The notes: generated by a model not told the origin, from the letters alone. A stretch of 64,000 nt of DNA from Pseudorasbora parva (GCF_024679245.1 NC_090188.1:35679992-35743991), one strand, 5' to 3'. Positions 33,721-44,110 are shown, counted from the stretch's first letter. A program made the numbers and translations.

Positions 33721-34840
33721 AATGAGCTGGTCTCTAATACAACACTCGTTTTCAGACCAGGTGAACAGAGGGGCATTAGTGCATTTGCTATTTAATCATG
33801 ATGATGGATCTGTAAAATGATAACTGCATCGGGCTGAAACTAGCAAAAACAAGTTTGTTGCACCTGGCATCACATTGTGACGAGTGTATGATAGGGTCGA
33901 TTCTTGTTTGATAGGGTCGATTCTTTCTTTTGGGAGACAATAATTTTATTTATCATGCACTTTTGACTTTACAACTTTGCTGAATGTTTACATTCACAAG
34001 CAGCTCACTGCATGAAAGGGAATATTCGAAAAACCATAAAAGGGTATATTTAATTTAACTTAAATTAATATAAATTTGTAATAAAGAACTTCAATATTCT
34101 TTTTAACCGTACTCAGTGGTCTGTTTTAAGATCAAGTTACAGGAACACAGTCAAGTCTAAGAAAAGGACATGAAGACGGGTAACCACAGCGACACAGAAA
34201 CATTTGTCAGCACCCGATGAACGCACCGCTCCCAGGGCTCTTATTTACATTAATTACAATCTTAGTCGCATGGACTCCACACCTGATGACTCGGGCCTCC
34301 TCTCATGCAGGGCAGAACATTACTCTGACAGATGCACTCACACACACAAACACACATGACTGGATAATAAGATAAGCAGAAATCTGAACCAGCATTACTC
34401 GTTCTTTTGGAACTATCATACACACACACCTGATGAACAGTCTGTAACCTGAGTCCATTTCTTTCATTCATGCACACACGCAGATGACAGATAGCCACAG
34501 CAACAACACTGTCGCCACTTTTATGACAACAGCATCTACAGAGCTCTGCCATTTCATGTTTTCAATTTTGAATAGGCAAAATTGTACCTCATTTTTTTTT
34601 CTTGTCTTATTAAAGTGGTGGAAAGGAAACATCCAAAATACAAATGTAACCCTAGTGTTGTGCTCGGGGCATTTTGACCCGGAGAGGATTTACTTATTCG
34701 TGAAAATGCTTGAACTCACCCAAGGTTTTTTTTTATTCACTTCCCCCAGGTTTTGTTATATATATTTTATTATTTATTTAAGAGTTTTTTTTCCATCTTT
34801 TTACACGTGTGTAGTGTGGACCAACAAAAATACTCTATAT
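33721..34840. other. Unassigned non-coding DNA
   Basis: Contains the direct pair GATAGGGTCGATTCTT at 33891 and 33910. The frames at 34262-34843 lack any recognisable domain. Nothing else supported. Confidence 0.4.
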
Positions 34841-35027
34841 TAGGAGTGTGATGAGACACTTCGCTCATGAGACGAGACATGAGATTGGGTTCACAAGAAC
34901 AAGACAAGACAAGGTTTTTGCACAGTATTTTTAATAAATCCTCAATTACAAAATTCATGACAGGAAAAATAGTGTCACATATCTGCGTTTCTGTTGTTAT
35001 GTTTTCCATGTATTTCCTGTTTTGAGT
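34841..35027 (+). mobile_element. GAGACGAGAC-type repeat, left part
   Basis: GAGTGTGATGAGACACTTCG and ATGAGACGAGACATGAGATT resemble the ends of a fish hAT-like family; GACGAGACTAAGGCGAGATG at about 35787 may be the other side, with the LTR sequence at 35028 inserted between. This is tentative. Confidence 0.35.
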
Positions 35028-35304
35028 TGTCACAGGTTCCTTGTTCTCAGTTTCCCGCCACTTGTCTGTTCCTTAAGTTACCGTCATTAGTCTAGTTATG
35101 TTCAGCTTTGTTAGTCATCTGTGTCACCGGTTCCCCTCGTTAGTCTAGTCTTCAGTGTGTGTATTTAGTTGCCTCATGTTCATTCCTTCGGGTCTTAAAT
35201 TAAGTTTATGGTGTTTGATGGTCTGTTCTGAGTCTGATTTGAATAAAGTCCATTTTGTTTGGAAGTCTTGGATCTCCTCTTCTCTGCTGCATCCGACACC
35301 TGAA
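35028..35304 (+). mobile_element. LTR of a retrotransposon (5' copy)
   Basis: Starts TGTCACAGGTTCC and ends near CCTGAAACA. The order of a T/C-rich U3-like part, GAATAAAGTCCATTTTG (polyadenylation-like signal) and a final GATCTCCTC block matches the LTR at 40209, which has GAAGTAAAGTCTGTG and CATCTCCTG at the same place. GAACCGGACCCTACC follows. No second LTR is found. Confidence 0.55.
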
Positions 35305-35342
35305 ACAGAACCGGACCCTACCGCAAAGACTTCCTTGCAACG

Positions 35343-35498
35343 ATGGGCATCTTCTTGGTCCCGCTGTCTCCAGAGTCCCCAGCTACATACACCTTAGCGG
35401 AAAATTGCCTGTGGGCCCTAAGGCAGGGCGGACGCCTGCTGGAGGAGTATGTGGAGGAGGACCACCAAAATGGCCATGACCATGCTAGAGCCACGTGA
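35343..35498 (+). pseudogene. Retrotransposon gag-like remnant
   Basis: A 51-codon frame after the LTR, containing SPATYTLAENCLWALRQGG and RLLEEYVEEDHQNG. The ALRQGGRLLEEYVE stretch resembles the start of gag proteins of fish LTR elements as I remember them. It ends at a stop and the rest of the element is gone. Confidence 0.45.
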
Positions 35499-35539
35499 GC
35501 TGGCATGGTGGCTTATTGACTTCGAGGACCCCCAGGTAA

Positions 35540-36619
35540 CTTATTTTCTGAAGATTTTTTTACAGTGTAGAACTGTTTAGGGTACGTAGCACAGATAGAA
35601 CCTTTTCTTCTAAGAGTGTACTCACAAATAATGCTTTTCTCCCACAATATCAAGTTGGGATAAGATGAGATCTCTTGCCACAATGTGACGAGATTTTTTC
35701 GTCAAGGTGAAAAGCTGTCTCGCAATAAAATACACAAGCTTTATTCGCACACAGTGCAGTAGGAGTCACAATTCACTGACCGGGTGACGAGACTAAGGCG
35801 AGATGACTGACAAGACCATGGCGGAGGATTCATTGCGCAACAGAGCCCAACCGTCTGATAAATGTCTTATCTTGTAATGCCCACTCAGCACACCGCTCCC
35901 TATACACAGAGAATGTGCAATCAAGAATTTGAAAGTAAATCGCTCCCTGATGCACGCAAATTAGGATACATACAACAGCTTGTTTCCCAATATTCACGCT
36001 ACCTTAGGCTGGGCTGTGTAGTGTTAACCACCTCTTAGCTCTGGGTTCTTGTTCTTCTATTTCACAGAGATGAACTTTATCCTCAGATCAATAAGGCCTA
36101 CGATCAATCAGTTTCAAAAATAAATACAAAACCAGTCCTTATCGACAGAAAACAATCTGACAACCAAATTAAAGCCAATATTTAGTGATAATATAGCATG
36201 ATGAGAAATATTACTTTTTTTACTTATTGTGTAAATGTCTTTACATACTTAATTTTTTTAATTACCTGCATGTAGTTACATCTGTAATTCATTTCTGCAT
36301 TTACATTTATAATTACACTGCTGACCGTTCCCTTACACCTAACCCTATCCTTGAAAACTTAGCCATACCGCCATAACACCACACCTGTGTGAAAAAGAAT
36401 GAAAAATTGTTCTTAAATTAATGTTTATGGCATTTCTAAAATTTCATGTGCGTTACCATGATAGTGTTTAGTGTTTGTGTGAATGACACTGTACATCTTT
36501 TTATATTATTATTGTCCTTCTAAAAGCTGCTTGTGATGAGCTGTGATTCATCATGTGACATTCACTGTGATTGGTGGTTGTCAGTATAATGAAATGGACA
36601 TAACAAATATTAGTATTTC
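35540..36619. other. Unassigned non-coding DNA
   Basis: TTTTTTTACAGTGTAG at 35556 is a CACTGTAAAAA-type MITE end. GAGACGAGAC-type sequence lies at 35660-35830. No gene supported. Confidence 0.35.
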
Positions 36620-36812
36620 AATAGGTTGGTAATTTAACATTATTTCAGTTAAAGAAATACGGTTATTTACTGTAAATATAACTTAAATCTGTAAAACCTA
36701 ACATGTTGCTACCCTATTTTTTACTGTAAAGTTCTGGCAACCACAGCTGCCGTTTTTTACCGGAACTTTTACCGGGATTTATTTATTTATATATTTTTAT
36801 TTTTTACAGTGT
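36620..36812 (-). mobile_element. CACTGTAAAAA-type MITE fragment
   Basis: TTTACTGTAAATATAACTTA and TTCTGGCAACCACAGCTGCC lead to the terminus TTTTTTACAGTGTAC. Only this end is recognised. Confidence 0.5.
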
Positions 36813-38055
36813 ACTTATTTTTTTATGTAAGTAGATAGTTAAGGCCATCTAATATAAAGTGGGACGTATCTTTTTATTTTGTGGAAGAAACAAGTTTCCA
36901 TAATTAACGTCTACTTTTCACTGTGAATGAAATGAGTGGCATGGCAAGCTGCGGTTTCAAAGTAACCTTCCCAAACACTGATATACACTTTATTTACCTT
37001 CAGAAATTAAACAGACATGATACTGTCATTGTTGTCATGGATTTTCCTGTGATAAAAACAAAACAAAACAAAAACAAAAAAACATGGAAAGGGATAAAAA
37101 AAACAAAAGACATAAAGACACATATGCCGCCAATATGGCTAGTTTGGTCATGCTGTAGGCATTTGACCTGAATAGGTCTATTGTAATAAAGATGGGTTTG
37201 CGTGCAGATATTATCAGAGCTACCACTCTGTCCTGCCTCCAAACTCTGAGGAAATACATTTATCAAAACTGTATTCCGTTTAAATGGAGCATATAAATAC
37301 TGATAACTAAGTGCATTACATCCACACAAAAAAAGAAGAAAAAAAAGAAAGAGGGCTCAAATCTAAAATAATAGGTTTAAGAAGAACCCAATTCGTTTTT
37401 TCTTAACCGAGAAAATATGCCCTGCACAGCCCATGATTATACAGAGCTTTATATTTATGTGCACTTTTTGACAGTGAACAATCAAATATCTTATTTTATT
37501 TTGGCTCATAATAGTTGTTTAGATGCCCTCGATGATAAGGAGAGAGATTCCGACAATCTGACAGCAGAGAAATTGGATATGTCATGCAGAGCACTCAACA
37601 GATCAATGACGTTTCTGATAGACTGAAATAGACTTGAATTGAAATATTGGTGGAAGTTACTCTATTTTACACATCATGAATGACTACCACTGGTGACTAG
37701 ATGGATTTGAACTCAAATCCACACTGAAAAAAACGATTATGGCCACCATGGAGATTCATATAGATAAAACAGCACGCAGAGAAGTGGGCCTAAAAAAAAT
37801 AAATATGTCTCCAGTCTGGCTCTGCTCTCAAAATGAATATGAGAACAGTCAATGGCCTGTGGTTATTTTTGAACATCAGTGAGACTTACGCATGAATAGA
37901 CCACAAGAGATAAAGACACATATGGCGCCAATTTGGCTAGTTTGGTCAATCTTGTTTAATCTTGCTCTGGTCCACTTTGCATCAAAACATATTTCAATAT
38001 CTTCCAAAGAAATTTGGTCTATTATTAATTAGTAGACTGCTGCTAATGTTAATGA
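36813..38055. other. Unassigned non-coding DNA
   Basis: A-rich runs at 37058-37110 and 37330-37350. The stretch ATAAAGACACATATGCCGCC (37111) recurs as ATAAAGACACATATGGCGCC (37909), followed in both by AAT.TGGCTAGTTTGGTCA, a short direct duplication about 800 bases apart. No gene supported. Confidence 0.45.
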
Positions 38056-38094
38056 CAACTAACTAACTAATTAATTAACTAACTAACTAACTAA
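38056..38094 (+). repeat. (AACT)n tetranucleotide repeat
   Basis: Interrupted AACTAACTAATTAATTAACT array just before a TTAA-C copy. Confidence 0.9.
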
Positions 38095-38098
38095 CCAA

Positions 38099-38430
38099 TT
38101 AAAGGGTTAGTTCACCCAAAACTGAAAATGATGTCATTAATGACTCAAATGACAGTTTAAGATATTTTATATTTAGACCGAGAGTGTATGCAAGTGTGTG
38201 CACACTATACTGTTCACGTCCAGAAAGGGAATAAAAACATCATCAAAGTAGTCCATATGTGACATCAGTTAGTTAATTAGAATCTCGTGAAGCATCGAAA
38301 ATACATTTTGGTCCAAAAATCACAAAAACTATGACTTTATTCAGCATTGTCTTCACTTCCAGTTTTGTTTTCAATCCTCAAATAAAGATTCAAACAGTTA
38401 TGAATCAGGAATTTATAAACCTGTGGCCAT
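38099..38430 (+). mobile_element. TTAA-C element, left arm
   Basis: Begins TTAAAGGGTTAGTTCACCC and matches 28425-28820 through CATTTTGGTCCAAAAATCAC. The right arm is missing and a TTAA-E arm follows. Confidence 0.7.
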
Positions 38431-38443
38431 GGAAGTGATTGGA

Positions 38444-38585
38444 ACACTAAGCTAAATGCTATCAGATCGTCACCCCGCGCCAGAGCGATTAAGTGCACGC
38501 ACTGAGACGAGAGAGGTATGTATCAACTCGTTTAAGTTAAGGGAATAACAGTTTAATATGAAAAAGAGGTGAAGTATCCCTTTAA
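38444..38585 (+). mobile_element. TTAA-E element, single right arm
   Basis: AAGCTAAATGCTATCAGATC to GGTGAAGTATCCCTTTAA matches only the right arm of 14459-15030, ending in TTAA 38582-38585. The left arm and loop are absent. Confidence 0.75.
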
Positions 38586-38754
38586 TTCACAATCATTTGC
38601 ATAATACAATTTTCTCAGTTGATTTTTAAGGAGAAAAATATAAAATGAGTGTATCTGCTAAAAGTTTGTAGTTTAAAAAGTTGTAGTTGACTCCCTGTGC
38701 AAATGCATTGATGATGTTAACAAATAGATATGCTAAAACTCTTTTTAATTAAAC

Positions 38755-39116
38755 TAAGACAAAACTGAAATCACTACATTTGGAAACAAAGATGAATTCT
38801 CAAGGTGAACGCATATGTTGGGCTAAAGGTCTGGAATCTTGGAGTGATTTTGTAGAAAGACCTGAGTTTCAGTCATGTCAAAGCAATAACTAAATCAGCA
38901 TACTATCATAAATATTGCAAGAATTAGATGCTTTGTTTCCAGGCAAGGCTTAGAGAAACTCGTTCATGCTTTCATCACCAGCAGTCTGGACTATTGTAAT
39001 GGCCTTCTCGCCGGCCTTCCCAAAAAGACCATTAGACAGCTGCAGCTCATACAGAACACTGCTGCCAGGATTTTGAGCAGAACCAGAAAATATGACCATA
39101 ATATGAGGTCTTTACC
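38755..39116 (+). pseudogene. L2-type LINE reverse transcriptase fragment
   Basis: The frame from about 38945 reads LEKLVHAFITSSLDYCNGLL, AGLPKKTIRQLQLIQNTAAR and ILSRTRKYDH, the well-known thumb/C-terminal region of L2 (CR1-group) reverse transcriptases. Upstream pieces with frameshifts (NLGV near 38835, HVKAITKSAYYH near 38875) keep the same order. The reading is cut at 39116 by hAT-C. Further pieces of the same copy lie at 40176-40208, 41677 on and 41790-42138. Confidence 0.8.
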
Positions 39117-40175
39117 AGTGATGCATGGGTTGATCCAAAATGAGCGGGTGCCTGCAGTCACCCGCAGTTACGAGTCATCCAAAAATCATTTTAATGATAT
39201 TCAGGTCGTGGTCGGTCGGGTCGTTTTAAATAAAGATTGTGCAGGACAAAATGCCCGATTTCCCAACACGATGAACTGAGAAATTGTGCCATTTTAATAG
39301 GCTATCCTTTTTTAAACGCATATAACCTAGCTCAGTAATGTCCAACACGATCACATGATTATGCATATCAATAGTACTAATGCAATCTCGTGGAATGTAT
39401 ACGCCAAAATGAGTTTTGGAGTGCATATGAGTGCACAAGTGCGCATCATATGCACGCAAAAAACCGTGTGCATAAAACTCATTTTGAAACTCATCATTTT
39501 GTGGCATTCATCTAGCCTGACAAGCCAGACCCACATCAAGATGTTTGGTCTGGAAACTCACCATTGACAGGGCTCAATCCGAGGGGCGGGATAAACGGTT
39601 GTCTTTCAAACTCCCTCTGCACGCGATAGGATAGTGCTACACCAACCAGAGCAACGAAGGTGAAGCAGAGCTGGTTGATAGATTAAATATTCGCCGTATC
39701 CGGTCGGCAAAACTCAGAACACATTAAGAATGACTTCAGAGCCGTTCTTTGTTCTTTTCTCAGAGAAAAGCTTAACTCCAAGTCTTCCAGAGTCGCGGTC
39801 AAATCTGATTCGAAAGACCGCCGTTCGCCAGTTTCTGTGTTTACTAGTAGCACGCAAGCGCAACTCTGCCATCATCATGTTAAGCCCCGCCAACCGACTC
39901 AATACACGGTGTGAATGGCCTGACCAGAGTTTGGTTTTTTACAGCTCAGACATGTATTGAGAGAAGCTAGATGACACTCACGGCAGATTCGATTTTCTGC
40001 CACTAGGGTGTGTCTAGATTTCTAGGTTAGCATTAATCAATAATATGAATATAAACATTGCATTCATCAATAATATGCATAGACAGCTGAAATGGACAAT
40101 GGTGGGCCGCCTTAAGAACTGCCTGCTCTCGCCGCCGCACTTCTAAGTGCACGTCAGGGCCTGAAACATTTCAGG
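39117..40175 (+). mobile_element. hAT-C element, copy 1, interrupting L2
   Basis: Left end CAGTGATGCATGGGTTGATC. From CTCAGTAATGTCCAACACGA (39331) to GGGCCTGAAACATTTC (about 40175) it matches the copy at 61896-62455. It carries an N1 insertion at 39513-40029 that the other copy lacks. The right end known from copy 2 is missing. CAGTGATG-type ends suggest hAT. Frames inside are shadows. Confidence 0.65.
39513..40029 (+). mobile_element. N1 element, copy 2, intact
   Basis: A 517-bp element from TAGCCTGACAAGCCAGACC to a right end whose reverse complement is TAACCTAGAAATCTAGAC. Flanks are GCATTCATC (39504-39512) and GCATTAATC (40030-40038), a 9-bp duplication with one mismatch. hAT-C copy 2 has the uninterrupted site GCATTCATC at 62316-62324, then AATAATATGAATATAAAC as here. 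The frame at 39730-39960 is not supported as coding. Confidence 0.9.
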
Positions 40176-40208
40176 TGACCTACATTCAATGACCTGGGAC
40201 CTCAATAC
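40176..40208 (+). pseudogene. L2 fragment before the LTR insertion
   Basis: AATGACCTGGGACCTCAATAC encodes NDLGPQY. The L2 frame resumes after the LTR element: dropping one AATAC copy, ATTGCAGATATGCTG continues as IADML. This motif fits the C-terminal part of L2 proteins. Confidence 0.65.
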
Positions 40209-41676
40209 TGTCACAATTATGTTCTGTTATGTCATCATCTGTGCTCGTTTGTCTCTGATTAGGTTATCATCCCTACCTGTGTCTAACTAGTGCCCTCCAT
40301 TACCTTGTGTATTTATATTCCCTATTCTGTTCTGTCCTTCGTCGTTTATTGTGAATGTTGCTGTGACTGTTAGTGTTGAATGTACACATGTCTGTAGTGA
40401 ACCTTCTTTGTCCTTTTGAAGTAAAGTCTGTGTTGAACCCTCATCTCCTGCGTTGTGCGCTGACTACTGCCGCAACAACCCTGACAGAATAACCGACCCT
40501 CCAAGTGAGTAGAAAAAAGATGGACTAACCCTTGTTGCAACCCTTCTCCGCCCAGAGAGCCGGCCGTATCTGGAGTACCTGGATTGGATGATCCCGAACA
40601 ATGGCCTCTTTCCTAAAGCCAGCGAGATCGAAGTGCCCACCGTGGATAGTCGAGAGCTGGAGGACACGGAGGCCCCGGAGGCCCCGGAGTTGACGCAGGC
40701 AAGTCAGTCCAACACAGAGTCAGGAGCGGACGTAGAGCTAATAGATCTGTGGTCCGCGGATCCTTTTCCCACCCTAGTCCCCACCCTATCATCAGCATCA
40801 TCTTCTTCGCCAGTCCCGTCTGGAAATCTTCTGCCTTTATCCTCATCTGTCCTTATCCCGTCTCCATCGCTGGCTGTGGCCAGCCCCCTGGATCCGTCGG
40901 CACCACTGGTGTCATCCACCTCCTTAGCTCTGCCGCCGCCGTTGCTCATTCAGTGCGGCTCATCTGCACCTCTGGCTTTCCTGCCACCAGCTCAGTTAGC
41001 AGTTGAGGCACCGGCTACACCTCATGCCTCCAGGCCCATCTCACCATCTCGGCCTGTCAGCCCGTCACCATCGCCTCGGCTCACCGCTCCATCATCGCCT
41101 CCGCGACCCGTCTGCCAAGAAACTCCGCTGGGCTCCCTCGTCACTCAAGGTTGGACTCCGGCGGTCGACGCACAGCCTATACCTCGGACTTCCGGGATTT
41201 GGGCTGCATCCTCACCCTGCACCCCTCCGGCTTCAGCATGCTCCTTACTTCCTCCAGTCTCCCCGTCGGCCTCACTCGACACATCATCGTTCTGGCCATC
41301 TGGGTCCACGTCACCGCCTCAGTCACGTGAGCCGGCAGCTCAGCGCCAGGCTTCCAGGCCTACGATGTCGACCCTGGTCTGTTGGCCGCTCTGTTTCACC
41401 AGGTTCCTCACCTCACCATGGTTCCCTCCGCCGATCGGTCTAAGAGTTCTCTCCGCCCTGGCAGTCAGGACTCTGCCCTGGGTCCTCCCACCGTCAGCGC
41501 CACTATGGTACTGGTGCCCGCCTACTCCAGAACTCTGCCCATCACCAGCTTCACGCACTTCGCTGAAGCCTCCACCCCTTTTCATATTTGAAATTCTTTG
41601 TCCTTTTGAAGTAAAGTCTGTGTTGAACCCTCATCTCCTGCGTTGTGCACTGATTACTGCCACAACAACCCTGACA
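40209..41676 (+). mobile_element. Non-autonomous LTR retrotransposon in L2
   Basis: Flanked by an exact 5-bp duplication AATAC (40204-40208 and 41677-41681). 5' LTR 40209-40486 opens TGTCACAATTATG and ends AACCCTGACA. The 3' LTR keeps only its last 83 bases (41594-41676), nearly identical to the 5' LTR end. The inside has one Pro/Ser-rich frame and no gag, protease, reverse transcriptase or integrase motifs. Because the duplication is intact, the missing part of the 3' LTR was lost after or during integration. Confidence 0.85.
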
Positions 41677-41697
41677 AATACATTGCAGATATGCTGA
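40588..41697 (+). CDS. 369-codon Pro/Ser-rich frame inside the LTR element
   Basis: Opens MIPNNGLFPKASEIEVPTVD, followed by an acidic stretch (about residues 18-55: ELEDTEAPEAPELTQ, DVELIDLW) and then about 240 residues dominated by Pro, Ser, Ala and Leu with repeated SPS, PPA and SRP motifs. No retroviral-type zinc knuckle, protease or polymerase motif is seen. It reads into the 3' LTR remnant and stops past the target duplication, so the C-terminus is not original. It may be a derived gag-like or spacer protein of this non-autonomous family, or simply a low-complexity open frame in C-rich DNA. Opposite-strand frames (40613-40949) are shadows. Confidence 0.35.
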   Translation: MIPNNGLFPKASEIEVPTVDSRELEDTEAPEAPELTQASQSNTESGADVELIDLWSADPFPTLVPTLSSASSSSPVPSGNLLPLSSSVLIPSPSLAVASPLDPSAPLVSSTSLALPPPLLIQCGSSAPLAFLPPAQLAVEAPATPHASRPISPSRPVSPSPSPRLTAPSSPPRPVCQETPLGSLVTQGWTPAVDAQPIPRTSGIWAASSPCTPPASACSLLPPVSPSASLDTSSFWPSGSTSPPQSREPAAQRQASRPTMSTLVCWPLCFTRFLTSPWFPPPIGLRVLSALAVRTLPWVLPPSAPLWYWCPPTPELCPSPASRTSLKPPPLFIFEILCPFEVKSVLNPHLLRCALITATTTLTNTLQIC

Positions 41698-42138
41698 TTA
41701 AAAACAAACCCATCATTTTATTATTTTTAATTCTCTTTACAACTGTATATTTCTATTTCTTATGCATCTGTTGATTATTATTTTTGGTCAGGGCTGTCTG
41801 ACTGGAAGAGATTGGAAAAGAAGAGCAGTGTGCTTCGCTTCATTCTGCTTGTGGTAGCAGACAGTGTAAAGGAGGCCCTGCGGGGCAAAGGTAATGTCCC
41901 CTACAGGAGCCCGTCTTGTACCGACTTGTAAGGTCCAGGAGACGGTGCGAACCTGCTCCATCTCTTCCTTCTCAGATAGGATTTTTAAAATTCTCTATAC
42001 ATTTTTAATTCTTACATTTGGTATGCTTATTTCTTATGCATATGTTATCACTTTTTAAAATTAATTTCTATGTAAAACACTTTAAATTGCCATTGTGTAT
42101 GAAATGTGCTATACAAATTAACTTGCCTTGCCTTGCCT
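41677..42138 (+). mobile_element. L2 element, 3' part with (CTTGC)n tail
   Basis: Starts as coding remnant (IADML, then KNKP) and ends TGCCATTGTGTATGAAATGTGCTATACAAATTAA followed by CTTGCCTTGCCTTGCC at 42122-42137 (sequence split here: GCCATTGTGTATGAAATGTG, CTATACAAATTAA). This matches the usual L2 3' end with a short tandem tail. Parts between 41745 and 41790 are less clear. Confidence 0.65.
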
Positions 42139-42463
42139 AGTTTAAAAAGACTAGCATTTAGAGTTATGGTTAGGGGTTATCATTTTTTAGCACTGAGTAG
42201 GCAATCAGCACAGTGATTGACCTGACCAATTACATTTTTAGAATTGGCTACTGGGTGGGGTTTAACTGTAACTGGTTATGGATTTTTATTTATTTATCAT
42301 TTGACAAGCATGATTAGATTATGGACCAGGGCTAGTGTTTAACTTGTAATCTTTGATGTATCTAGATCTTGCATGCTAACAGTACATTAATTTACCGTGC
42401 TATGGCAACAATTAACTTGGTGACAAAGCCAAGCTTCACACAGATACAATTATAAACCTACAT
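42139..42463. other. Unassigned non-coding DNA
   Basis: No supported feature. Confidence 0.4.
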
Positions 42464-42714
42464 TTAAAGGGTTAGTTCACCCCAAACTGAAATTGATGTC
42501 ATTAATGACTCACCCTAAGGTTGTTCCACACCCGTAAGACCTCCGTTCATCTTCAGAACACCGTTTAAGATATTCTATATTTAATTTATCTGATGTCACA
42601 TATGGACTACTTTGATGATGTTTTTATTCCCTTTCTGAACATGGACTACGCTCTCAGACTAAATATAAAATATCTTAAACTGTGTTCCGATTTTTGGGTG
42701 AACTAACCCTTTAA
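42464..42714. mobile_element. TTAA-C MITE, complete fold-back copy
   Basis: Bounded by TTAA at 42464-42467 and 42711-42714. TTAAAGGGTTAGTTCACCC at the left pairs with GGGTGAACTAACCCTTTAA at the right, and GTTTAAGATATTCTATATTT pairs with the inner right arm AAATATAAAATATCTTAAAC. At 251 bp this is the compact form of the longer copies at 28 and 38 kb. Confidence 0.85.
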
Positions 42715-44110
42715 TTCTGATTAAGATCCGGTCTCCAAAACCATCCAAAATAGAATAGTTTGCAGATGGATACTATATGCACCTAAGCCTGCTCTGATCC
42801 TGTTTCACGGTTGGTTGATCCAGAGAGGAAATTTGCCAAAGACAGTCTATTTTGCAGAGGGAGTCTGTGTGTGATGCAAATTATATATCGAGAAGCTGGG
42901 GAGAAATAATGGAGGGAGAAAAAGAGGAGGGCTGAAGAAGAATGAATTAGAAGAACTGAGTTCAAACATTTATGGAGAAAAACTTTTTAAAAAATATGGC
43001 CTATTTTTGGTCCCCAGCTCTTGTATTTTTTGTGGCATAAACTAAACTTTTGATATTGAGCCATCTCCAGATGCTGTAAAGCTGCCAGACATCTTGAAGA
43101 GGAAATAAAATCAGTCAGCTGAATCAAATATCCGAACCCAAACCGTGTGAACATTGAAATTTAAGTGTTTACGACCAGGCCCTGCTGGAAAGGTCAAGTC
43201 AAACCGTCTTAAAGTAAAAGCTGGTCAACTAAGAAAAGCTATATTTTAGAGCATGCTAACTAGCTCCATTGATGGTCTACTGGCTTTCCCAGCTTGACTT
43301 TGGCTCCTCTGGCTGGTTGCCCAGCTGATCAACCTGCTATGTACCCAGTGACTATGAAAAGCCTAGTAGCTGTGTAGTTAAACGCCATTTATGTAGTACA
43401 ATCCGAAGCTGGTTTAGCTGGATTTTCCAGCAGGTTAATGGACCTTTTATGACAACACAACAAAGACAAAAAAAAAATTGTTTTGCTGGTTTGGCTATAC
43501 TTGTGAGGGCCAAATGTGCTCACTTATAAGTGTGTGTGTGGTGTGTGTGTGTGTGTGTGTGTGGGGTGGGGGTGTATATATAGGGGGGTTATCTACACTG
43601 TTATAGAGTTGGATTAAAGAGTTGCTAAACATGGCCAAATAAAATAAAATAAAAAAAATAAAAACTGTTGGACAGTGTTTCTGTTCCAAATACACTCTGT
43701 GCCAAATAGTCTTAAGGATTCAAACAAGCGGATTTGGAAATATGGGCACTTCTCCCGGGTGAGCGTGTGTGCACATCAACCAGAGCTAGACTGGGACCAT
43801 AGCTTTGTTCGGTTACGGAAGCTGTTGGCACTGGCAGCACTGTCATTTTGTATTAAAGGTGTCATATAATGGTACATGCACTTTTACAAGCTGATTGCAT
43901 GGAAATGTGTGTTGGTAGTGACTGTACGCAACCATCCTATAATGATAAAAATCCATCAAGTGTTTTTTTTAATCTCCTTGTATGTTTTCCCCAAGCGGCA
44001 ACCTCCCGCGATCTTTCTTGAAACCAATAAGGAAGTAATGTAAACTGCAATTCCTCAACTGGCCACTAGAGGCAGGCTCCAGAAGGAGCAGAATCTCATT
44101 GAGCCCCATG
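42715..44110. other. Unassigned DNA with a TTAA-J fragment
   Basis: GT run at 43532-43562. ATAGAGTTGGATTAAAGAGT (43603) and CCAAATACACTCTGTGCCAA (43686) match TTAA-J copies. No gene supported. Confidence 0.4.

Noticed and set aside
31447..33776. Many Ser/Glu/Arg-rich frames, apparent repetitive protein
   Set aside because: They arise because the 22-bp repeat lacks stop codons on one strand; they follow the array, not a gene.
40613..40949. Minus-strand frames opposite the Pro/Ser-rich frame
   Set aside because: Shadow frames in C-rich low-complexity sequence with no motif.
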